From an uncultured Clostridium sp. (lineage in GTDB: Bacteria > Bacillota > Clostridia > TANB77 > CAG-508), in contig USHX01000015.1 in NCBI GenBank assembly GCA_900554565.1, positions 1-35,176 of the forward strand: DNA of 35,176 bases. The letters run 5' to 3'. The position numbers and the translations under genes were made by a program. Below the pieces are notes generated by a model. It was not told the origin of the DNA, did not search any database, and saw nothing but the letters and a program-made list of their open reading frames with translations. Every line of letters starts with the position of its first letter. Position 1 is the first letter of the stretch. Positions 8,672-16,050 of this stretch are shown piece by piece.

Positions 8672-10162
8672 CTAACTATTAAAATAACTATCTATTTTTC
8701 CCTTCGAATCTAAAATTTCATCATTTGGTATTCCATAAAACTTTGCTATTTCAATAGAACCTTCAAATATTTCTTGAACATTTGCTGAATATAGTTTTTC
8801 TAAAATTTCCATGTATAAATATACTTCTTGTTTTATTTTTTCAATAAGAATATTATATTCATCTAATAAATCTTTTTCCAATAATTTTATTTCATTGTAA
8901 TATTCTTGAATAATTTTTTGTTCATTTGCTTTAAAATTATTTTTTGCAACTTCATACATTTTTAACCCTATAGTATTCCCTATAATAACTCCAATTATTG
9001 GAATTGGAATAATAGTTTGTCCTAATATAGAAGATATAGCAGAAACAGAAGCATCTAAGTATAACAATTCAGAATTTTCTAAAAGTTCATTTTCTGTAAT
9101 TCTACCTTTTTTATATAAATAAACTTGTTCCGCTACTCCAAAGGCCGATGTTGTCAATGCATTAGAGACTGCGGATGGAGTTTTAGTATAATTAGTAAAA
9201 AAATATAAACTTGCTCCTCTAACACCTCCCTTTACAGTGCTAATTCCCGATTTCTTTATAATTTCTTGCCAATCCTCTAAAGTAAAATTTTTTATAAATT
9301 TCTTTTCTTTTTTCTTTTTAATTATTAAAGAGACAAATGTTGTACCACCTTCCATTACTGATGAAACTGTTGCAACTTTTATTCCTTCACCTAAAGTAGG
9401 TTTGTTTTCTTCATTAATCTTCTTTCTAATTTCGTTATCTGTCTCTTTTATTTTTTCTTTTTCATTATTGATAGTGTTATTTATAGTATTTCTTTGAACT
9501 TCCGAATATTCTAAATTTGCCGGCTCTACTGAATTAATATCTATTGTACCATTTTTAAAAAAATCATTTACTTTTTTCCATTGTTTTAATGAAAACATTC
9601 CATCACTTGTAGCTAATTTATTAGCTTCATCTTCTGTAATTGATCTTAAGTATTGTATTTTTTCATATTGATCTTTTGGAATTTGGTATTTTCCACCTTC
9701 TTTTATAAAATTAGGATATTTTTTTAAATGTTCATTTATTGCACTTAAAGATAAATCTTTTTGATAATATTTTTGCTGAATATTAATTCCGTTTCTTAAC
9801 AAATCAGTAGCTCCATTATCATTTATCCATTCATATACACTATTTTTACCCTTTATATTTTCTTTGGCATTACCGATTCCGACTTCTGAAATTTCAGCAA
9901 TAAATCCGTGAATTCCTTTTTCACCACCACGGTTACTATTAATCAATTTATTGATTTCATTTAAGGTATTATCTAAACTGGCAACAGCCTCATCTAAATT
10001 CGTATCTTGCTTATTTAAATTATTCATTAAATTTTCAAATTTTATTGTATTTAAATATTGTACCCAAGAAGCAACCGCTTGCTCTTGTGTATATTTTATA
10101 TTTTTTTCATTCATTTTCTTAAATTCCTTTTTCAATAGATTTTGAAATTGCTCTTGTTTCAT
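8672..10162 (-). CDS. Uncharacterised protein with glycine-rich hydrophobic segments (second gene of island)
   Basis: A 496-aa protein of unknown function. The first 270 residues are polar and largely helical. Residues about 258-345 and 370-405 are hydrophobic and Gly/Ala/Ile-rich (EGGTTFVSLII; ASVSAISSILGQTIIPIPII), followed by a helical tail. The pattern suggests a membrane-inserting or pore-type protein, but no named family is assigned. The start overlaps the upstream gene by 44 bases: ATG 10162 has AGGAAG eight bases before it. An alternative ATG at about 10114 has AAAGGA ten bases upstream and lies just after the upstream stop codon. Overlap and order imply translational coupling. No frameshift and no in-frame CGG were seen. 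Confidence 0.75.
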   Translation of the reverse strand: MKQEQFQNLLKKEFKKMNEKNIKYTQEQAVASWVQYLNTIKFENLMNNLNKQDTNLDEAVASLDNTLNEINKLINSNRGGEKGIHGFIAEISEVGIGNAKENIKGKNSVYEWINDNGATDLLRNGINIQQKYYQKDLSLSAINEHLKKYPNFIKEGGKYQIPKDQYEKIQYLRSITEDEANKLATSDGMFSLKQWKKVNDFFKNGTIDINSVEPANLEYSEVQRNTINNTINNEKEKIKETDNEIRKKINEENKPTLGEGIKVATVSSVMEGGTTFVSLIIKKKKEKKFIKNFTLEDWQEIIKKSGISTVKGGVRGASLYFFTNYTKTPSAVSNALTTSAFGVAEQVYLYKKGRITENELLENSELLYLDASVSAISSILGQTIIPIPIIGVIIGNTIGLKMYEVAKNNFKANEQKIIQEYYNEIKLLEKDLLDEYNILIEKIKQEVYLYMEILEKLYSANVQEIFEGSIEIAKFYGIPNDEILDSKGKIDSYFNS

Positions 10163-11063
10163 TTACAATACTTCCTAAAAGCAATTTGTCATCATCACTA
10201 ATCTTATTGTAATCTTTATTAAAAACATATAATGCTTTTTTATAATTATTTATTATACTATTATATAATCTTTTATTTTCCTCTAATAATATTTTTATTT
10301 TTTGAGATGTTTCTACTATTCTTTGAATATTTACTTTTATTTTCTTTATTTCATCTCTTTTTTCTTTATCAATTTTTCCTTTGTTCTTACTAAAAAGTAA
10401 AATTGATGCAAGTAATGTTGCTCCTGCAATACTCCAACCTATTGGACCAGCTAATGCTAATAATGCATTTCCACCTGACATTCCAGCTCCACCAGCTGCT
10501 AGACTTCCTCCTCCTAGCCAAGCAAGCGCAGCATTAGTTGCTGCCGCTCCAGATAATGTAGAAATAGCTGTTCCTGTTGATGCTGTTCCAAATGTTGTAG
10601 CCACCCACATTGCAGCACTTGGTGCCAAATTACATATTGCTAATCCTCCAGTAATTCCTACTCCTGCTGTAAGCGCTGATTTTTGAGTCGTTTCCAATTC
10701 TTCTTTGGCAAAGTCACATGTTTGTTTAAAATTTTCTTTTATAATATTTATATCAGAAATTTCTTTATCAAATTTTTTAGGGTGATTTGCAATACTGTTA
10801 ATTAAATATTCCACATGTTCAATTAAGTCTAACGTTTTTTTCCTCATATAAAACAATTCAATTCCTGCATCATTTAAAATACCATATTCTTGATTATATA
10901 TTGCTACTGTTTTTTTTAGTTCTTCATCAAGCACTTTTTTCTTATTTTCATTATTCTTTTTTACACTATTAGATATTGTTATTTTGCCTAAATTATTTTG
11001 TATTACTTCTTCCTTCTTATTATCAAATTTTTCTAAATAATTCGGTTTTATTTTTTTATTCAT
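10119..11063 (-). CDS. Uncharacterised protein with central Gly/Ala-rich glycine-zipper segment (first gene of island)
   Basis: A 314-aa protein. Residues about 1-130 are charged and helical. Residues 130-225 form a long Ala/Gly-rich hydrophobic block (TAGVGITGGLAICNLAPSAA; AALAWLGGGSLAAGGAGMSG), followed by a basic coiled-coil-like tail. Glycine-zipper blocks of this kind occur in membrane-penetrating proteins, effectors and some defence proteins; the role is not established here. GAGGAG precedes ATG 11063. It overlaps the next gene and forms a two-gene unit inserted between duplicated TPM segments, with its own promoter at 11124-11152. Its placement suggests acquired accessory cargo. Confidence 0.75.
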   Translation of the reverse strand: MNKKIKPNYLEKFDNKKEEVIQNNLGKITISNSVKKNNENKKKVLDEELKKTVAIYNQEYGILNDAGIELFYMRKKTLDLIEHVEYLINSIANHPKKFDKEISDINIIKENFKQTCDFAKEELETTQKSALTAGVGITGGLAICNLAPSAAMWVATTFGTASTGTAISTLSGAAATNAALAWLGGGSLAAGGAGMSGGNALLALAGPIGWSIAGATLLASILLFSKNKGKIDKEKRDEIKKIKVNIQRIVETSQKIKILLEENKRLYNSIINNYKKALYVFNKDYNKISDDDKLLLGSIVNETRAISKSIEKGI

Positions 11064-11123
11064 AAAAATACTCTCCTCATTTAAAATATTTTATCTCTTA
11101 AAGATTTTTTTCCTATTGGCAAT

Positions 11124-11152
11124 ATATTATCATAAAGCTTAAAATTTCACAA
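11124..11152 (-). promoter_or_regulatory. Promoter of the two-gene island
   Basis: Minus strand TTGTGA (11147-11152), 17 bases, TAATAT (11124-11129), about 60 bases before the first island gene. It lies close to the divergent promoter at 11171. Confidence 0.4.
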
Positions 11153-11170
11153 TTAGATTTTATACGCTTC

Positions 11171-11199
11171 TTGCTTTTTTATGTAAATTATGGTATTAT
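11171..11199 (+). promoter_or_regulatory. Promoter of the third TPM gene (TTGCTT-17-TATTAT)
   Basis: TTGCTT (11171-11176), 17-base spacer ending TGG, TATTAT (11194-11199). It is a better -10 box than in copy 1 (TATCAT), so this copy may be the stronger. Confidence 0.5.
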
Positions 11200-11234
11200 A
11201 TATACATGGGCTATTAGCTTATGTAATAGTAATT

Positions 11235-11250
11235 TCAGATTGTAATCTGA
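11235..11250 (+). promoter_or_regulatory. Conserved palindrome before the RBS of the third TPM gene
   Basis: TCAGATTGTAATCTGA, identical to 7046-7061, again just before GAAAGGAAGG. Conservation within otherwise diverged copies suggests a functional operator or hairpin. Confidence 0.4.
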
Positions 11251-11252
11251 GA

Positions 11253-11340
11253 AAGGAAGGTAAAAGTTATGAAACCAAATCGGATGTTTTTATTTATAAG
11301 GAAGGTAAAAGTTAAGAAACCATATCGGATGTTTTTATTT
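11253..11340 (+). repeat. In-frame 45-bp tandem duplication of RBS and start region
   Basis: Bases 11253-11295 and 11298-11340 are 43-bp copies with two differences. One turns the second copy's ATG into AAG; the other changes CAAAT to CATAT. The period of 45 bases keeps the reading frame, so a former RBS and start now encode the residues around RKVKVKKPYRMFLF. Confidence 0.85.
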
Positions 11341-11973
11341 GCGACGTTTCTTTTCCTATTAGCTTTACTTGTAGGTAGCGTCACAGTATGGGCTATTTCA
11401 TCTAAAAAAGTCAAAATTCCATTTCAAAAAGCTGAGGAAGAGAAAACTGTTTTTATTTATGATAAAGATAATATCATAAACGATAAAACAGAAAGAAAGC
11501 TAAACCTAATGCTGTTTGAACTAAAAGAAGAGACTGGAGTAGAATTTGATGTTATTTCAGTAAAAAGTTTTCTTGATACTAATATTGAAACTTACTCTAA
11601 TATTGTATTTAATGAACTTGATACTGGAAAAAGTGAAGGAGATAATAGAGTATTGCTCTTATTCTCCCGTTCTGATAAAAAAGCTAGAATTGAAATCGGA
11701 AGTGGTCTAGAAAGTTATCTAAGTAATTCAAAATGTGATCAAATACTTAATAACTATTTTGTTCCATACAGTGAAAAAGATAACTATTCAAAAGCTACAA
11801 AAATGACAGTTAAAGCTGTTTTAAATGTTCTTACCAAAGAATACAATATCTCTACTAAAGATTTAGAAGATGTTTCTGTTCATAATGATTATTTTGTTAT
11901 GATAGTTGTTGCAGCCATTTCTTTATATATACTTATTGGAGTCTTTTCTTTTTTAGAGTCGAAGTATAGTTAG
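11269..11973 (+). CDS. TPM-domain protein, truncated paralogue lacking the Gly-rich tail
   Basis: A 234-aa protein, the rearranged duplicate of the gene at 7080. The N-terminus is doubled by a 45-bp in-frame duplication, giving a long basic region before the signal helix (ATFLFLLALLVGSVTVWA). The TPM domain follows (VFIYDKDNIINDKTERKLN; ARIEIGSGLESYL), with the RGL of the paralogue changed to SGL. It ends in a single hydrophobic helix (VMIVVAAISLYILIGVFSFL) and a short tail derived from recombination with the lemA end. Without the Gly-rich tail and its own lemA it may be a decaying copy or a divergent secreted form. Two CGG codons (11281, 11326) are read in frame, each followed by ATG. Confidence 0.7.
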   Translation: MKPNRMFLFIRKVKVKKPYRMFLFATFLFLLALLVGSVTVWAISSKKVKIPFQKAEEEKTVFIYDKDNIINDKTERKLNLMLFELKEETGVEFDVISVKSFLDTNIETYSNIVFNELDTGKSEGDNRVLLLFSRSDKKARIEIGSGLESYLSNSKCDQILNNYFVPYSEKDNYSKATKMTVKAVLNVLTKEYNISTKDLEDVSVHNDYFVMIVVAAISLYILIGVFSFLESKYS

Positions 11974-12130
11974 TTTTGAATAAATAACTTTAACCTAAAA
12001 AACGTATCAATAAATTAATAATTATTGATGCGTTTTATTTATGCTACTTTTAATTCTATTATTATATTCCTTACTCCTTTTATAAGAATTTTTACTGACC
12101 AGTAACTCAAAAAAATACTATTGACTAAAT
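11967..12130. repeat. Direct repeat of about 163 bp, right copy
   Basis: Matches 8458-8620 and includes the terminator. The shared bases begin within the last codons of lemA in the left copy and of the truncated TPM gene here, marking the recombination junction. Confidence 0.85.
11999..12036 (+). terminator. Terminator after the third TPM gene (duplicate of 8490-8527)
   Basis: AAAACGTATCAATAA (11999-12013) pairs with TTATTGATGCGTTTT (12022-12036). One A-to-G change leaves a T-G wobble, so the stem persists. Confidence 0.65.
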
Positions 12131-12170
12131 GTAAATTCCATTATATATTAACAGTCAGAAGGTGAAAAAT

Positions 12171-12714
12171 ATGTACGATAATTGGGAAGAATTAGAAGCA
12201 AGTATACAAAACTGTCAAAAATGCAAATTATGCAAAGGAAGACAAAATATTGTCTTTGGCGATGGAAATAAAAATGCAAAAATAATGTTTATTGGTGAAG
12301 GCCCTGGAGCTGATGAAGATAGATTAGGCGAACCTTTTGTTGGCCGTGCTGGTAAGCTAATGAATATGGCATTTCAAATGCTTGGAATAAAAAGAGAAGA
12401 AGTTTATATTGCAAATATTGTTAAATGTAGACCACCTTCTAATAGAAATCCTGAAGAAGATGAATGTGCAGCATGTATGGATTATTTGAGAAATCAAGTT
12501 ATTTTAGTAAAGCCTGAAATCGTTGTTTTACTTCGGAAGTGTTGCTTTAAAACATATACTTGGTAAAGAATATGGTATAACAGCTTCTAGAGGAAAATGG
12601 TTCGAAAAACGTAGCATAAAATATATGCCAACTTGGCATCCAGCAGCACTTTTAAGAGATGAAAATAAAAAAATCGACTTCATCAAAGATTTACAAAAAG
12701 TGTTAGAAATCTAA
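12171..12714 (+). CDS. udg: Type-4 (4Fe-4S) uracil-DNA glycosylase with apparent +1 frameshift at 12534-12536
   Basis: It removes uracil from DNA at the start of base-excision repair. Family marks: iron-sulfur cysteines in CQKCKLC (C15, C18, C21) and further on (VKCRPPSNRNPEE; CAAC), GEGPGADEDRLGEPFVGRAG around the active site, and TWHPAALLRDE near the C-terminus. The ATG at 12171 has AGAAGGTG seven bases upstream; a GTG at 12162 is less likely. Frame 0 goes wrong at codon 122: VVLL-CGG-AAG leads to a stop at 12566. Skipping the C gives VVLL-G-SVALKHILG, the family's conserved LLG, and runs to 12714 for a normal length of 180 aa. The shift removes no residue, so the restored protein looks fully functional. 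It is followed 29 bases later by the GltD-like gene. Confidence 0.9.
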
Positions 12715-12743
12715 TTTTTAAATGTAATATAAGGAGTTTTTAT

Positions 12744-14009
12744 ATGTACCAATTAGAAGAAATAGAAAAAAAAGCATCATATTGTTTAAATTGTAAGATG
12801 AGACCATGTTCAAACAAAGGTTGCCCACTTAATAATAATATTCCGGAGTTTATAAGTTTTGTGAAAAATAAAGACTATAAAAAAGCTTATATAACTTTAT
12901 CTCAAACTACTGTATTACCTGGAGTTTGTGGTTTAATATGTCCACATCAAAAGCAATGTCAATCTGCTTGTGTTAGAGGAATTAAAGGAGTACCAGTTCA
13001 AATAGGAGATTTGGAATCTTTTGTATTTGAAAAAGCACAAGAAGAAGGTTATAGTTTAAAGGATTTTGTTGATATTAAAAGTTTAGAACATCCAAAACAA
13101 GTTGCTATAATTGGTGGTGGACCTGCTGGTCTTACTGCTGCAGCATTTTTGAGAATTGCTGGTTTAGATGTTACAATATTTGAAAAATATGACTATTTAG
13201 GTGGGTTATTATCACATGGTATTCCTGACTTTAGATTACCTAAAAAAAATATAAATGCAACTATTCAAAATATTTTAGATTTAGGTATTAAAGTAAAATA
13301 CAATCAAGAATTAGGAAAAAATTTAACTTTAAAAAATTTAGAGAAATATTATGATGCTATCTTTTTAGCTTTTGGAGCTAACAAATCTACTAAAATGAAT
13401 GTTAAAGGTGAAGAATTAAATGGTGTTTTTGGTGGTAATGAACTTTTAGAATTTAATACACACCCTGATTATTCTGGAAAAACTGTAATTGTTTGTGGCG
13501 GTGGAAATGTTGCTATGGACTGTGCAAGAACTGTGAAAAAACTTGGTGCTAAAGATGTAAAAGTTGTTTATAGGAGAGCCAGAAAGCAAATGCCTGCTGA
13601 GGGCAAAGAGATTGAATGTGCTATTAATGAAGGAATTGAATTTTTATTTCAAAATAACATTTTTGAAATAAAAGGTGAAAAAGAAGTTAATTCTGTTGAG
13701 TTAATAAAAACTGAACTTGTTAAAAAAGATGGTGATTCAAGACTTTCTCCTGTAAATATTCCAAATAGTAATTATGAAATTAAAGCTGATTATGTAATAA
13801 TGGCTTTAGGCTCTACAACTGATGATTTTGTTAAATCTTTAAATTTAGAATTGGATAAATGGGGAACTATAAAGATCGATGAAAATCATAGAACTTCAAG
13901 ACCTAAAATTTATGCTGGTGGAGAACTTGCTGGAGCAAAAGGCACTGTTGCCTGGGCTGCACGTTCTGGTAGAGATGCTGCCTATTCAATAATAGAAAAT
14001 CTTATATAA
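12744..14009 (+). CDS. GltD-like FAD/NAD(P)-binding oxidoreductase (glutamate synthase small-subunit family)
   Basis: A 421-aa flavoprotein. The N-terminal cysteine region (CLNCKMRPC, then CPLNNNIPEF; GVCGLICPHQKQC) binds two iron-sulfur clusters in this family. An FAD-binding motif IIGGGPAGLTAAAFL lies near residue 120 and an NAD(P)-binding motif CGGGNVAMDCARTVKK near 250. The C-terminal FAD motif IYAGGELAGAKGTVAWAARSG is present. Such subunits pass electrons from NAD(P)H to a partner such as GltB or NfnA; no partner gene is in view, so the exact reaction is open. The start has AAGGAG at good spacing. It ends at a strong terminator. No in-frame CGG was found. Confidence 0.88.
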   Translation: MYQLEEIEKKASYCLNCKMRPCSNKGCPLNNNIPEFISFVKNKDYKKAYITLSQTTVLPGVCGLICPHQKQCQSACVRGIKGVPVQIGDLESFVFEKAQEEGYSLKDFVDIKSLEHPKQVAIIGGGPAGLTAAAFLRIAGLDVTIFEKYDYLGGLLSHGIPDFRLPKKNINATIQNILDLGIKVKYNQELGKNLTLKNLEKYYDAIFLAFGANKSTKMNVKGEELNGVFGGNELLEFNTHPDYSGKTVIVCGGGNVAMDCARTVKKLGAKDVKVVYRRARKQMPAEGKEIECAINEGIEFLFQNNIFEIKGEKEVNSVELIKTELVKKDGDSRLSPVNIPNSNYEIKADYVIMALGSTTDDFVKSLNLELDKWGTIKIDENHRTSRPKIYAGGELAGAKGTVAWAARSGRDAAYSIIENLI

Positions 14010-14010
14010 C

Positions 14011-14056
14011 AAAAAATAATATATTGTTTTAATACAAAAACAATATATTATTTTTT
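14011..14056. terminator. Bidirectional terminator between converging genes
   Basis: A 20-bp inverted repeat: AAAAAATAATATATTGTTTT (14011-14030) and its complement at 14037-14056. It serves the GltD-like gene (+) and the gene at 14056 (-). Confidence 0.8.
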
Positions 14057-15156
14057 TAAAAACTATTTTCGTTTTCTTTTGCTTCTCCAAAGATTAACTT
14101 TTTAATTGCTTTTATTATAAGTGCAAATTTGCTTTGTTTTTTAGGAATTAATTGTAATGATGGCCTAAATTCTCCACTTTCTATAGCATTGTATTTTTCC
14201 TCTAGTTTTTCCATTGTATTTACATAGTAATCATTAAAAAATGTATAGCCTTCCATTGCTCCTAAGTAATCCTTGAATGTATATAATTTTCTTCTATAAT
14301 TTTCAACTTCTTCTAAATTTGTAATCTCTTTAAACGCTTTGTCAAAATAGCTAGATATTATTAAATTTTGTGTTCTCATAAATGTTAAAGAAATTTCGTG
14401 TTTTAATTCTTCTATTTTTTTCAACATTCCATCAATTCTCTTATTTCTGTCGTCAATTCCGGCTATTCTATTATTTAGCTTAATTATTTCTTCTTCTTCA
14501 TTTAATATATCATCAATAGCATTTTGAATTGCCATAAATGTTTTTGGCGTAGTAAGGTTCGCAAATTTTTCTTTGAATTCATCTGTGCTATTTAATGTAC
14601 TTTTGAATAATACATCTTCACCTGTTATATATGCTAATTGTTGAACTAGGCAACATTCTAGTGGATAGTATGAAGGACTGTTTGTTTCAAAACTAATTCC
14701 AAAATATTTTACAAATTCTTTTGGAATTTTATTTACTTTTGATGCCATTAGTTGTACCGCTGCTTCATTTAATCCTAATCCATATATTTTAAATTCTGTA
14801 TAGTCACAAAGTCCCATTCTTATTAAATAATTTCTCTTATCTTTTACTTCCTGAAGATAATGTATGCACTCATGTATTGCAAATTCTTCTAAGTCTTCAT
14901 CTTGTATATGTTCATTGAAATATATTGATGTGTTTTTATAAAAGTAATTTGCTTCTGCCATGCCTTCTGGCATCTTGGCTTTGTACATGTTTAGTCTTGA
15001 TAGTTTGATAAATAATTCGTTTTGATTTAGATTGTATTCAGGAAAAGTTGCGCATAGTTTAAGAGAAACATTCATTGCAATTGAATTTATTTTTAGTGTG
15101 TCTAGTTTTTCTATTACTTCTATTCCATCTTTTTTTAGCTCTGTTTCAATACTCAT
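14056..15156 (-). CDS. Uncharacterised protein with HExxH metalloprotease-like motif
   Basis: A 366-aa protein with no signal peptide. The motif FAIHECIHYLQ near residues 91-101 is an HExxH zinc-binding signature, and NEAAVQLMASK about 40 residues later has a Glu suitable as a third ligand (gluzincin-like spacing). The latter half is helical and charged, with a coiled coil around residues 225-275 (EEEIIKLNNRIAGIDDRNKR). The RBS is AAGGAGAAAAGT before ATG. It stands alone between two terminators or promoters, so no operon partner informs its role. I recognise no named family; metallopeptidase activity is an inference from the motif. Confidence 0.75.
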   Translation of the reverse strand: MSIETELKKDGIEVIEKLDTLKINSIAMNVSLKLCATFPEYNLNQNELFIKLSRLNMYKAKMPEGMAEANYFYKNTSIYFNEHIQDEDLEEFAIHECIHYLQEVKDKRNYLIRMGLCDYTEFKIYGLGLNEAAVQLMASKVNKIPKEFVKYFGISFETNSPSYYPLECCLVQQLAYITGEDVLFKSTLNSTDEFKEKFANLTTPKTFMAIQNAIDDILNEEEEIIKLNNRIAGIDDRNKRIDGMLKKIEELKHEISLTFMRTQNLIISSYFDKAFKEITNLEEVENYRRKLYTFKDYLGAMEGYTFFNDYYVNTMEKLEEKYNAIESGEFRPSLQLIPKKQSKFALIIKAIKKLIFGEAKENENSF

Positions 15157-15279
15157 ACTTTTCTCCTTAGTTTACATTATACCTTATACTATATTATACT
15201 ATATTTTGATATTTTTTTACATTGCAAGTATATTAAATGTTAGTTACATTTTTATGACAAAATATTTTATGCCTAAATA

Positions 15280-15308
15280 TTTACACCCACATTTTTTAAT
15301 GCTATACT
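15280..15308 (+). promoter_or_regulatory. Promoter of the small membrane-protein gene
   Basis: TTTACA (15280-15285), 17 bases, TATACT (15303-15308), with the AAAGGGGG ribosome binding site about 10 bases downstream, implying a very short leader. Confidence 0.5.
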
Positions 15309-15328
15309 ACCCATAAAGGGGGATTCAA

Positions 15329-15983
15329 ATGAAAAAGAAAAAAATATTAAAAATCATAGGAATAATTATTTTAATAGCATTCGTAATTATTGCTATTAAT
15401 GCAATAAGAAATTATATCATAATAACAAAAGTGCGGAAATAACATAAAGAAATATGAACAAAGTACAAATCATCATATAAAGATGACTTCTACAGCAGAA
15501 GATGAAACAATTATAATAAGTGATTATTATGAAAAAGATGGCAAAAAAGCAATGATAATGAGTAGAATTAAAGATAATGAAACAATCACAATGTCAATGT
15601 ACAATAATGGTATTGCAACCAATACTTATTGGGTTACTCCAACAGAAAACAAGGCAAAATTGAATAGTTCTAGTGAAATTTGGGTTGATATTTTTAATGT
15701 TCTTGAAGTAGATGGTTCATGGAATAAATTTTTAGCAAGTTTAGTATCTTTTATAGGTACTAAAAAATATGATGGTAAAGATTGCTATATTTCAAATAAT
15801 TTCTTAATTTCAACCACTTTAAATGACCCAGAAAAAAATGAATACTACATTGAAAAAGACACAGGATTATTCATTTATTCAAATGTTGGTAATATAATTT
15901 CTAAAAGAGAATACGAGTTTGACAATGTGTCTGATGAAGTATTTATAGAACCAGATGTTTCACACTTTACTATTTCAGAATAA
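15329..15983 (+). CDS. Membrane-anchored protein of unknown function with apparent +1 frameshift at 15434-15436
   Basis: The ATG at 15329 follows a strong AAAGGGGG. The first 35 codons encode a basic N-terminus and a transmembrane helix (ILKIIGIIILIAFVIIAINA). Frame 0 then meets CGG-AAA-TAA and ends. Skipping the C reads GGA and continues GNNIKKYEQSTNHHIK into the long frame to 15983, giving 217 aa. The outer domain is beta-rich and polar (EYYIEKDTGLFIYSN), loosely reminiscent of LolA/LppX-like lipoprotein carriers; that resemblance is weak. The anchor and domain are plainly one gene: they share an RBS and promoter, and the long frame has no good RBS of its own. It is followed by a terminator. 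Confidence 0.75.
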
Positions 15984-16012
15984 ACTTTTCATTTAGGAAA
16001 AGTTCAAAGTAT

Positions 16013-16049
16013 AAAAAACCGGAAGAATTTAATTTTCTTCCGGTTTTTT
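16013..16049. terminator. Bidirectional terminator between the membrane-protein gene and leuS
   Basis: AAAAAACCGGAAGAA (16013-16027) pairs with TTCTTCCGGTTTTTT (16035-16049), with A and T runs on the two flanks. Confidence 0.85.
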
Positions 16050-16050
16050 A

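Larger units (their letters stand above)
11168..12130. repeat. Segmental duplication, copy 2 (rearranged)
   Basis: Copy 2 of 6977-8620. It keeps the promoter, palindrome, RBS and most of the TPM gene, then jumps directly to the last bases of lemA and the terminator. The deletion removes the Gly-rich TPM tail and the lemA body. Confidence 0.8.

Noticed and set aside
7155..11396. CGG reassigned to tryptophan, since paralogues have CGG and TGG at the same place (VRA/VWA)
   Set aside because: A single C/T difference at a tolerant signal-peptide position. Other in-frame CGG codons sit at polar or helical positions that suit Arg or Gln, not Trp.
12162..12714. Treating the uracil-DNA glycosylase as two genes or a decayed pseudogene
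   Set aside because: One frame change restores a full-length protein with all motifs, and no other lesion is present; the second half has no RBS of its own.
15172..15235. Promoter for the HExxH gene (TTGCAA-18-TATAGT on the minus strand)
   Set aside because: The region has several overlapping TATA-like runs and no convincing -35 box, so no single promoter could be chosen.
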